Source: Microbispora sp. H13382 (GTDB taxonomy: Bacteria > Actinomycetota > Actinomycetes > Streptosporangiales > Streptosporangiaceae). From it: a stretch of DNA of 64,000 nt. The stretch covers positions 434,001 through 498,000 of the forward strand of contig NZ_JABBXA010000001.1 in assembly GCF_014161445.1 (NCBI RefSeq). Reading direction: 5' to 3'. The translations under genes were made by a program, and so were the position numbers. Below, in pieces: positions 27,251 through 35,044 of this stretch (the first letter of the stretch is position 1; each line of letters starts with the position of its first letter). The notes beneath the pieces were generated by a model. It was not told where the DNA came from. It was given only the letters and a program-made list of their open reading frames with translations, and did not search any database.

Positions 27251-28999
27251 CTAGAGCCGCTCGCGCCAGCGGGTCGTGATGGGCAGGCGGCGGTCGCGGC
27301 CGAAGTTCTTCGGCGTGATCTTGGGGCCCGGCGGGTACTGGCGGCGCTTGTACTCGGCGAGGTCCACCAGGCGGATGATCTTGGTGACCAGCTCGGGGTC
27401 GTGGCCGGCGGCGACCAGCTCGTCCCGGCCCATGTCCCGCTCGACGTAGTCGCGCAGCAGCCGGTCGAGCACGTCGTACGGCGGGAGGGAGTCGGTGTCG
27501 CGCTGGTCGGGCCGCAGCTCCGCGCTCGGCTCCTTGGTGATGGAGTTCTCCGGGATCGGGGGCTGCCCGGGCTGGGCGTTGCGCCACTCCGCGAGCTTCC
27601 AGACCACGCTCTTGAGCACGTCCTTGATGGGGGCGAACCCGCCCGCCGAGTCGCCGTACAACGTGGAGTAGCCGGTCGCCAGCTCGCTCTTGTTGCCGGT
27701 GGTCAGCACCAGGTGGCCGTGCTCGTTCGACAGGCTCATCAGCAGCATGCCGCGCACGCGGGCCTGCAGGTTCTCGGCCGCCAGGCCGTGCAGCTCGATC
27801 TCCTTCTCGAACGCCGAGACGATGTCGGCGATCGGGACGACCTGCGAGTCGACCCTCTGGCGGCGCACCAGCTCCTCCGCGTCGGTGATGGAGTGGTCCG
27901 AGGAGTAGCGCGAGGGCATGAGCACCACATGGACCCGCTCGGGCCCGACGGCGTCGGCGGCGATCGTGGCGACGAGGGCGGAGTCGATGCCGCCGGACAG
28001 GCCGAGGATGACCGACCGGAAGCCGTTCTTACGCACGTAGTCGCGCACGCCGAGCACGAGAGCGCGGTAGATCTCCGCCAGGTCGTCCAGCCGCTCGGCG
28101 ACGACCGGCGCCTCAGGCTCGTACGGCTCGACGGGCGCGGCCGACAGCAGCACCCGCTCGACCGTGATGACCGTGCCGTCGTGCGCGTCGTGGCGGGACT
28201 CGCCGAGCTCGCCCGTGCCCTCCGGGAGCTCCAGGTCGGTGACGAACAGGTCCTCCTCGAACTGCGGCGCGCGGGCGACCAGTTCCCCGGAGGCGTCCAC
28301 GACGAGAGAGTCGCCGTCGAAGACCAGCTCGTCCTGGCCGCCGACCATGTTCACGTACGCGAGCGCGCAGCCCGCCTCGCGGGCCCGCCGCGCGCACAGC
28401 TCCAGCCGCACGTCGTCCTTGTTCGTCTCGTACGGCGAGCCGTTGGGGACGACGAGCAGGCCGGCGCCGGCCTCGGCGACCACGGAGACGGGACCGCCGT
28501 CCTGCCACAGGTCCTCGCACACGGCCACGGCCACGTCCACGCCGTGCAGGCGGAAGATCGGCAGGCGGTCGCCGCGCACGAAGTAGCGGTACTCGTCGAA
28601 CACCCCGTAGTTCGGCAGGTGGTGCTTGGCCGACTTCGTCACCACCCGGCCCTCGTGAAGCAGGGCGACCGCGTCGAGCGGGGCGCCCTTGGGCTGGCCG
28701 ACGCGTGGGGCGAGGTCGGCGCGGTCGAGGTAGCCCACCACGACGGGGATGTCCCCGAGACCCTCGCCGGCCAGGCGCGCGGCCGCCTTCGACAGCGCCG
28801 TGATCGACGCCTCCACGAACGAGGACCGGAGCACCAGGTCCTCGGCCGGGTAGCCGGTCAGGAACATCTCGGGGAAGACCACGAGGTGCGCGCCGCGGCC
28901 GGCGGCCCTGCGGGTCCACTCGACGAGCATGTCGGCGTTGCCGGAGATGTCACCGACGACCGGATTGGTCTGGGCGAGAGCGATACGCAGTTGAGCCAC
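27251..28999 (-). CDS. nadE: Glutamine-dependent NAD+ synthase
   Basis: 582-residue two-domain enzyme: converts nicotinic acid adenine dinucleotide to NAD+ using ATP and glutamine. The N-terminal nitrilase-type glutaminase (about 1-270) has the catalytic Glu in FPEMF, Lys in KHHLPNYG and Cys in VCEDLW. The C-terminal synthetase (about 310-582) has the ATP pyrophosphatase loop LGLSGGIDSAL and TGNKSELATGYSTLYGD. Upstream, TTGACG-N17-TTAGGG is a possible promoter with a very short leader. Confidence 0.96.
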   Translation of the reverse strand: MAQLRIALAQTNPVVGDISGNADMLVEWTRRAAGRGAHLVVFPEMFLTGYPAEDLVLRSSFVEASITALSKAAARLAGEGLGDIPVVVGYLDRADLAPRVGQPKGAPLDAVALLHEGRVVTKSAKHHLPNYGVFDEYRYFVRGDRLPIFRLHGVDVAVAVCEDLWQDGGPVSVVAEAGAGLLVVPNGSPYETNKDDVRLELCARRAREAGCALAYVNMVGGQDELVFDGDSLVVDASGELVARAPQFEEDLFVTDLELPEGTGELGESRHDAHDGTVITVERVLLSAAPVEPYEPEAPVVAERLDDLAEIYRALVLGVRDYVRKNGFRSVILGLSGGIDSALVATIAADAVGPERVHVVLMPSRYSSDHSITDAEELVRRQRVDSQVVPIADIVSAFEKEIELHGLAAENLQARVRGMLLMSLSNEHGHLVLTTGNKSELATGYSTLYGDSAGGFAPIKDVLKSVVWKLAEWRNAQPGQPPIPENSITKEPSAELRPDQRDTDSLPPYDVLDRLLRDYVERDMGRDELVAAGHDPELVTKIIRLVDLAEYKRRQYPPGPKITPKNFGRDRRLPITTRWRERL

Positions 29000-29049
29000 G
29001 GTCCCACCCTAAGGTCTCCGATTGCTTGTCGTCAAAGCGACGATAAGGC

Positions 29050-30516
29050 TCAGGCGCCCGGTGACCCCGGGCTGACCAGCCCTCTTTCGTAGGCCAGGAC
29101 CACGAGCTGGGCGCGGTCGACCAGGCCCAGGCCGCGCAGCAGCGCCGTGACCTCGTCGGCGACCTCCTGTTCCGGCACGGCCAGCGTCATCGCGATCTGC
29201 CGGTTGGTGAAGCCCCGGGCGACGAGCTTGATCAGGTCGATGTCGGAGTCCGACAGGCCCTCAGGCGCCGCCGGGTCGCGCCGCCCGGCGAAGGCCGCGA
29301 TGAGGTGCGTGGTGACCGCCGGGTCGAGCAGCGCGTCGCCCTCGACGGCGGCCCGGATCGCCGCGATGAGCTGCTCGGGGGCGGAGGTCTTCAGCACGAA
29401 GCCGCTCACGCCGGCCCGCAGCGCCGCGTAGAGGTTCTCGTCGGTGCCGAACGTGGTCATCATGATCACCTTCGGCGGGGCCTCCGCCGCGAGGATCCGC
29501 CGGGCCGCCGCCAGCCCGTCCAGGCGCGGCATCTGGATGTCCATGAGCACCACGTCGGGCCGTGCCGACTGGACGAGCGAGATCGCCTGCTCGCCGTTCT
29601 CCGCCTCTCCGACGAGGTCGAGCCCCGACTCGCTGTCGAGGATGACCTTGAGACCGGTGCGCACCAGCGCCTGGTCGTCGGCGATCAGCACGCGCAGGGC
29701 CGCCGGGCCGGACGGCGCGGGCGCGGAGACCTCCACGACCTGCCCGCCGACGGCCGGGGCCGGCGCGTCCAGATGCTCGGCCTGGACGAGGATGTCCTGC
29801 TCCAGCCGCTGCAGGGTGGGGCCGAGGTCGAGCCCGAGTTCGTCGCGCAGCGCCTCCCTGGCCCGCCGCAGCGCGCCGAGCGCGTCGCCCTGCCGCCCCG
29901 CGCGGTAGAGAGCGAGCGCGAGAAGCCGCCAGGCCTCCTCCCGCAACGGGTACGCCGAGGCGTGCGCCTCCAGGTCGGGGATCATCGGGCCGGTGCGGCC
30001 CAGCCGCAGCGCCGCGTCCGCGCGGCGCTCCACGGCGAGCAGGCGAAGCTCGTCCAGCCGCGTGGCCTCGGTCTGCGCCCAGGTGAGCTCCTGGAACCCG
30101 GCCAGCGCCGGCCCGCGCCACAGGGAGAGGGCCGTCTCCATCCGCTCCAGCGTCGCGGCCGGGCCGTCGTGGTCGCTCTTGACCAGGTGCTCGAAGCGCC
30201 AGGAGTCCACGTCCTCGACCTTCGCCCGCAGCGCGTAACCGGGCGGAGCCGACACCAGGACGCCGGCCTCCTCGCGCGGCGCGCGGTGGGGTTCGAGGGC
30301 CCGCCGCAGGCGGGAGACGTACCCCTGGATCGTGGACAGCGCCTGGGCGGGCGGCCCGCCCGGCCACAGCTCGTCGATCAGCACGCTCACCGGCACGGCG
30401 CGCCCTCCGGCCACGAGCAACCGGGCGAGCACGGCCTGTTGCCGCTGCCCGCCGAGGTCGAGCGTCTCGCCATCGGCAATCGCCTCGAACGGCCCAAGAG
30501 CACGAAAAGTCACCAT
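29050..30516 (-). CDS. Hybrid regulator: SARP (wHTH-BTAD) fused to NarL-type response regulator (REC-LuxR)
   Basis: 488 residues with two regulators in one chain. Residues about 1-90 are an OmpR-type winged helix (VTFRALGPFEAIADGETLDLGG..., GYVSRLRRALEP). About 95-240 is the BTAD domain. About 265-385 is a complete receiver: acidic pair LIADDQ, phosphoacceptor Asp in LMDIQMP, Thr in MTTFG and Lys in FVLKTS. The end (about 410-480) is a LuxR-like HTH (LSDSDIDLIKLVARGFTNRQIAMTL). The recognition part reads VPEQEVADEVTALL and lacks the usual basic contacts, so this HTH may be degenerate and the SARP part may bind DNA. No Shine-Dalgarno precedes ATG 30516; possibly leaderless. The kinase 209 bp upstream on the same strand is the likely partner. 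Confidence 0.88.
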   Translation of the reverse strand: MVTFRALGPFEAIADGETLDLGGQRQQAVLARLLVAGGRAVPVSVLIDELWPGGPPAQALSTIQGYVSRLRRALEPHRAPREEAGVLVSAPPGYALRAKVEDVDSWRFEHLVKSDHDGPAATLERMETALSLWRGPALAGFQELTWAQTEATRLDELRLLAVERRADAALRLGRTGPMIPDLEAHASAYPLREEAWRLLALALYRAGRQGDALGALRRAREALRDELGLDLGPTLQRLEQDILVQAEHLDAPAPAVGGQVVEVSAPAPSGPAALRVLIADDQALVRTGLKVILDSESGLDLVGEAENGEQAISLVQSARPDVVLMDIQMPRLDGLAAARRILAAEAPPKVIMMTTFGTDENLYAALRAGVSGFVLKTSAPEQLIAAIRAAVEGDALLDPAVTTHLIAAFAGRRDPAAPEGLSDSDIDLIKLVARGFTNRQIAMTLAVPEQEVADEVTALLRGLGLVDRAQLVVLAYERGLVSPGSPGA

Positions 30517-30643
30517 CGCACGGTAAGCGTAAGGGCACTGACCGCCTCGGGCGTGCCGCCCGCCTCTCGGTTGGGTCACGAGGCGGGACGGCCGGGTCAT
30601 GACCGCCCGTCGCGGAGCCGGCGCCGGTCGCGGCTCGCGGCGC

Positions 30644-30672
30644 CCGCGGGCCGGTCGTGACGCGGCCCGCGG
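30644..30672 (-). terminator. Hairpin between kinase and SARP-response regulator
   Basis: CCGCGGGCC (30644-30652) pairs with GGCCCGCGG (30664-30672), 11 nt loop, 54 bp past the kinase stop. It suggests that the regulator has its own promoter. Confidence 0.55.
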
Positions 30673-30725
30673 CCTCGCCGGGGACGGTCCGCCGCGTGCT
30701 CCTGTGGACGATGCTCCGATGGATG

Positions 30726-32750
30726 TCAGGCGACGAGGGGGAACCGGGCCTCGACGACGGTGCCGCCGGTCTCCGGCGCGGTGACCACGCAGCTTCCGCC
30801 CAGTTCGGCCGCGCGCTCGCGCATCGAGGACATGCCCACCCCCGCGCGCAGCCGGGCGGGCGGGCCGATGCCGTCGTCGGCGACCCTCACCCGCAGCTCG
30901 CCGCCGCCGTCCCCGGCAGGGGTGCGGGTGACGCCCACTCTGACCCGGGAGGCCCGGGCATGGCGGCGCACGTTGTTCAGCGCCTCCTGCACGATGCGGT
31001 ACGCCGCGACCTCCACGGCGGCCGGCAGCCCGCTGAGGTCGCCCTCCACCCGCACCGAGACGTCCTCGACGCCGTCCGTCCCCTCGGGCAGGGTCTCCTC
31101 CGCCAGCGCCCGTACGGCTCCCGCCAGCCCCAGGTCGTCGAGGGCCGGGGGCCGCAGGCCGTACACGAGCTCGCGGATGTCGCCGGCCACCGCGTCCATG
31201 CCGGTCCGCAGGTCCCGCAGCAGGTCGTCGGCCGTGGCCGGGGACTTGGCCAGGCTGATCCTGGCCAAGTTGATCGTCATCGCCATCGCCCCGAGCGTCT
31301 GGCCGAGCCCGTCGTGCAGGTCGCGGCGCAGCCGCCGGCGCTCCTCCTCGCGGGCGGCGAGGATGCGCTCGCGCGAGCGCTGGAGGTCGGCGGCCATCCG
31401 TACGGCGTGGGCGACGTCGGCCACGTAGGGCAGCAGCGTGCCGAGCACCCGCTCGTCGTGGGCGGCGGCGAACCGCCGGGCCCCCGGCGGGCCGAGGAGC
31501 AGCCGGCCCACCGGCTCGCCGTGCCAGACCAGCGGCGCCTCGCGCGGCGACGGCCCCACGTGGCCGCTCTCCACGTAGCGGGGCCTGCCGTCGGCGATCT
31601 CGACGGCGACCCCGTCGACGGCCAGGCCCTCGCGCACGACCGTCACCACCGACGCCAGCGCGTCGGCGGGGTCGGCCCGCCGCACCTCCTGCGTCAGCCG
31701 CTCGGCGAGCAACGCGGGGTCGCCCACCCTGCCGTACAGCGCGCGGTCGGCCACGCGCAGCAGGGCGCGGCGCAGCGGCTGGAAGAACCCGCCCGCGAAC
31801 AGCGCCGCCGCGAGCCCGGCCACCTGGTGGTACCCGGAGACGACCAGGCTGGAGACCGCCCCCGCGCCGAAGTAGACGGCGCTGATCACGCCCAGGAGCC
31901 CGGCGGTGACGAACGTCCGGCTGATCACCGTGTCGATGCCGTACAGCCGGTAGCGCAGCGCCGCGAACAGGATCGAGAACGGGATGAGCGCCGTCCACAG
32001 CGTCGCGGGCACCCACCACGACTCGCCCATCAGGTACATCGCGACGTACCCGGCGAAGGCGGTGAGGGGCCAGGCGATCTGCCGCCGCGTCACGGGGTCG
32101 GCGCGCCGCAGCCGCAGCACGAGCGAGGCGAACGCGGCGACCACGCAGATCTGGACCGTGTGGCCGAGGACCGTCCACGCCGCCGTGTAGTAGGGGACGA
32201 GGGCCTTGACCTCCAGCGGGTTGTGGATCACCGCGGGCCAGGCGTACGCCGCGCGGGAGGGGTCGGGCCGCAGCAGGGCCAGGACGATCTCGGTGACCGT
32301 GGCGGCGGTGCCCAGCACGACCACCCAGAGCCAGCGGCGGGAGGGGAGCCGGCCCGTGGGCGAGCAGAGCGGGAGCAGGATCGCCAGCATGAGCCCCGCC
32401 GCCGCCCAGCACACGACGGCGATCACGCGGCCCGCGTTGGCCGCCCCCATCTCGCCCTGCCAGGCCCAGTGGAAGGAGAGCGCGGTGAAGGCGACGTTTC
32501 CCGAGCCGAGCAGTCCGCCCGCGCAGATCAGCCACGCGAGGCTGAGCCGGGGCCGCTGGGACACCAGGAACGCCCCCGTGACGGGGAACGTGAGCGCGAC
32601 GCCGAAGTCCGGCGTGAGCGGGGGCTTCGGCTGCCACTGCGCGGGGAGCCCGACCTGGACCAGCACTCCCAGGAGGGTCAGGAGCAGTGCCGTGGCCGCC
32701 ATCGCCCAGGCCACCGCCCGCGCGGGAAAGGCTGGGGGGTTCTCGTCCAT
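30726..32750 (-). CDS. NarL-type sensor histidine kinase, multi-helix membrane sensor (copy 1)
   Basis: 674 residues. Residues about 1-290 contain roughly seven or eight hydrophobic helices forming a membrane sensor. A GAF-like region follows (about 330-450). The kinase part has the HisKA_3 phosphoacceptor His in RRRLRRDLHDGLGQTLG and a degenerate-free HATPase_c end (ALNNVRRHARA, VRVADDGIG, GVGMSSMRERAAELGG). It is a close paralogue of the kinase at 35045. Probably phosphorylates the SARP-REC fusion protein encoded downstream. Start ATG 32750 gives the first helix at residue 12. Confidence 0.92.
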   Translation of the reverse strand: MDENPPAFPARAVAWAMAATALLLTLLGVLVQVGLPAQWQPKPPLTPDFGVALTFPVTGAFLVSQRPRLSLAWLICAGGLLGSGNVAFTALSFHWAWQGEMGAANAGRVIAVVCWAAAGLMLAILLPLCSPTGRLPSRRWLWVVVLGTAATVTEIVLALLRPDPSRAAYAWPAVIHNPLEVKALVPYYTAAWTVLGHTVQICVVAAFASLVLRLRRADPVTRRQIAWPLTAFAGYVAMYLMGESWWVPATLWTALIPFSILFAALRYRLYGIDTVISRTFVTAGLLGVISAVYFGAGAVSSLVVSGYHQVAGLAAALFAGGFFQPLRRALLRVADRALYGRVGDPALLAERLTQEVRRADPADALASVVTVVREGLAVDGVAVEIADGRPRYVESGHVGPSPREAPLVWHGEPVGRLLLGPPGARRFAAAHDERVLGTLLPYVADVAHAVRMAADLQRSRERILAAREEERRRLRRDLHDGLGQTLGAMAMTINLARISLAKSPATADDLLRDLRTGMDAVAGDIRELVYGLRPPALDDLGLAGAVRALAEETLPEGTDGVEDVSVRVEGDLSGLPAAVEVAAYRIVQEALNNVRRHARASRVRVGVTRTPAGDGGGELRVRVADDGIGPPARLRAGVGMSSMRERAAELGGSCVVTAPETGGTVVEARFPLVA

Positions 32751-32800
32751 CCTGAAAGGGATTATGTCTCGTCCCCTTCTCCCCCCGCCAGGGAACGGAC

Positions 32801-34006
32801 CTACGCCGCCGGTGCGGAGCGGCGGCGGACGGCGCGGCCGATGAGGAGCTGGCCCGCGGCCGCGAGCAGGCCGAGGCCGCCGAGCAGGGGCCACACCAGC
32901 CCGGGGGCGGCGGCCAGCAGCCGGGTGCCCACCAGGGGCGCGAGCAGGGCTCCGGCCGACCAGGACAGGCCGTACAGGCCCGAGTAGCGTCCCCGCAGGT
33001 GGGGTGGTGCGAGCGTCGCGACGATCGCCCCCGGGATCCCGGCCGTGAGCACCTCGCCGAGCGTCCAGACGGCCACGGTCGCCGCGTGCCCGGCCGCCGA
33101 CGACACCAGGGAGGTCAGCGCGAACCCCAGCCCGACGAGCGCGAACCCGGCCGCGAGCACCCTGGACGGGTCGAACCGGGCCAGCCACGCGTTCGTGAGC
33201 GGCTGGACGACCACGATCAGCAGGCCGTTGACCGCCATCGCCATGCCGTACGCGCTCGTGGGCAGCCCCTGCCCGGTCATGGCGAGCGGCAGCGTGCTGT
33301 ACGCCTGCAGGTAGACCAGCGCGTACGCCAGGTTGCCCAGCACGAAGACCAGCATGAGCCGGTCGCGCAGCACGTCGGCGAACCGGCCGGGCCGCGCGTC
33401 CTCGCGGACCGGGCGGGTCTCCGGGATCGCCCGCCACACGAGGAGGCCGAAGACCAGGCAGGTGACGGCGTCCACCCAGAACAGCACCGTGAAGCCCGAG
33501 CGGGCGAGCCAGCCGCCCGCCACCATGGCGACGGAGAAGCCGAGGTTGATGGCCCAGAACAGCAGCCCGAACGCCCGGGGCCGGTCCTCAGGAGGCACCA
33601 GGTCGGCGACGATCGCCTGCGAGGCCGGGCGGTAGGCGTCCACCACGATGCCCAGCACGAGCATGCCCACGACGAGCCCGGGCACGCTGGTGGTGTAGCC
33701 GAGCGCGATCATGGTGACGGCCGTGGCGACCATGCCGCCCGTCAGCGTGGCCCGGCGCCCGAGGCGGTCGGCCAGCCACCCGGCGACCGGCTGCGAGAGC
33801 AGGGACCCCACGCCGAACATGGTCATGACCAGGCCCGCGTTGGCGAGGGAGACGCCGCGCGCCTGGGTGAGGTAGATGCCGATGAACGGCTCCACCATCG
33901 TGCCGAGCCGGTTGACGAACGATCCGCCGAACAGCACCCAGAACGGCCGGGGCAGGCCGCCGACCTTCGACTGGATGAAGCCGGTCCTGCTGATCACAGT
34001 GGTCAC
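32801..34006 (-). CDS. MFS transporter
   Basis: 401-residue 12-helix major facilitator, start GTG 34006 after AAGGGTGGA. Motif A in loop 2-3: QPVAGWLADRLGRRATL. The pattern (FGGSFVNRLGTMVEPFIGIYLT) belongs to the MdtH/YdeE-like drug efflux group. It is divergent from an ArsR-like regulator across a 75 bp gap holding an inverted repeat, so that protein probably controls it. Confidence 0.88.
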   Translation of the reverse strand: MTTVISRTGFIQSKVGGLPRPFWVLFGGSFVNRLGTMVEPFIGIYLTQARGVSLANAGLVMTMFGVGSLLSQPVAGWLADRLGRRATLTGGMVATAVTMIALGYTTSVPGLVVGMLVLGIVVDAYRPASQAIVADLVPPEDRPRAFGLLFWAINLGFSVAMVAGGWLARSGFTVLFWVDAVTCLVFGLLVWRAIPETRPVREDARPGRFADVLRDRLMLVFVLGNLAYALVYLQAYSTLPLAMTGQGLPTSAYGMAMAVNGLLIVVVQPLTNAWLARFDPSRVLAAGFALVGLGFALTSLVSSAAGHAATVAVWTLGEVLTAGIPGAIVATLAPPHLRGRYSGLYGLSWSAGALLAPLVGTRLLAAAPGLVWPLLGGLGLLAAAGQLLIGRAVRRRSAPAA

Positions 34007-34025
34007 GGGCGTCCACCCTTGGACA

Positions 34026-34059
34026 CCAGGGCCGGGCCGTGCCAATCTTTTAGCCCTGG
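34026..34059. promoter_or_regulatory. Inverted repeat CCAGGGC-N20-GCCCTGG in the MFS/ArsR-like divergent promoter
   Basis: Perfect 7 bp arms at 34026-34032 and 34053-34059 in the 75 bp gap. The wide spacing would place the two halves on the same face of DNA. Candidate operator for the adjacent winged-helix regulator. Confidence 0.45.
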
Positions 34060-34081
34060 CTGAAACATAGGGGGAGCGGCC

Positions 34082-35044
34082 GTGCCGGTGGAGTGGCGTT
34101 TCACGCCGGACGACGTGGCGCGGCTGCGCTTCGCGTTCTCCCCGATGTGGGAGCTGGTGGCCAGCCTCCGGGTGCTGCGCGCGCCCGGCCGCCACTCGCT
34201 GCACCTGCCGTGGCTGCGGGCCGTACGGCCGCGCCTGCGCGAGGTGGATCTGACCGACCTGTTCGCGCTGGTCCCGGTGAGCGGCTACATGCCCGACTTC
34301 CTCACCCCGCCGCCCGACACGCCGTTGCCGGACTTCGCCGCCGAACTGGAGCGGGTGCGCGGCACGCCGCCCGGCACGGCGTACGAGGAGGCGGCCTGGG
34401 TGCAGACGCCCGACCCCGCGGCGCTGCGGCGGTTCACCGACGACCCGGCGGAGGGCGTGCGGCGGGCGGCCGACCGGTTGCGGGAGTACTGGACGGTCGC
34501 GTTCGAGGAGTTCTGGCCCAGGATCCGCGCGCTGCTCGAGGCCGACGTCATGTGGCGGGCCCGCACACTGGCGGCCGGGGGAGTGCGGGAGCTGTTCGCC
34601 GACCTGCACCCGGCCGTCGCCTGGCACGGCGACCGGCTCGTCACGGCCAAGAGCTGCGCCTACGACGGCGACCTCGGCGGGCACGGTCTCGTCCTCGTGC
34701 CGAGCGCCTTCGCCTGGCCGGACGTCTCGGTGATGTACGAGCCGTACCGGCCGATGCTGTGCTACCCGGCGCGCGGTGTCGGGACGCTGTGGTCGGACGG
34801 CACGCCCTGCACCCCCGAGGCGCTGGCCGCGCTCATCGGCCGCACCCGGGCGCAGGTGCTCACCGCGCTGGCCGAGCCCGGCTCGACCACCGGGCTCGCC
34901 CGGCGGCTCGGCCTCACGCCGGGCGCGGTCAGCCAGCACCTCACCGTGCTGTCCGACGCGGGCCTGGTGGTGCGGCGGCGGCTCGGCCGCGAGGTGCTCT
35001 ACCGGCGGACCCCGGCCGGCGAGTCGCTCGCCGCGGTCTGCTGA
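34082..35044 (+). CDS. ArsR-like winged-helix regulator (DUF5937 type)
   Basis: 320 residues from GTG 34082. A long N-terminal domain of unknown ligand (about 1-245; FSPMWELVASLRVL, GYMPDFLTPPP) is typical of the DUF5937/ArsR group. The C-terminal winged helix reads LAEPGSTTGLARRLGLTPGAVSQHLTVLSDAGLVVRRRLGREVLYRRT. Its divergent MFS neighbour is the probable target. The stop codon abuts the stop of the convergent kinase gene with no gap. Confidence 0.87.
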   Translation: MPVEWRFTPDDVARLRFAFSPMWELVASLRVLRAPGRHSLHLPWLRAVRPRLREVDLTDLFALVPVSGYMPDFLTPPPDTPLPDFAAELERVRGTPPGTAYEEAAWVQTPDPAALRRFTDDPAEGVRRAADRLREYWTVAFEEFWPRIRALLEADVMWRARTLAAGGVRELFADLHPAVAWHGDRLVTAKSCAYDGDLGGHGLVLVPSAFAWPDVSVMYEPYRPMLCYPARGVGTLWSDGTPCTPEALAALIGRTRAQVLTALAEPGSTTGLARRLGLTPGAVSQHLTVLSDAGLVVRRRLGREVLYRRTPAGESLAAVC

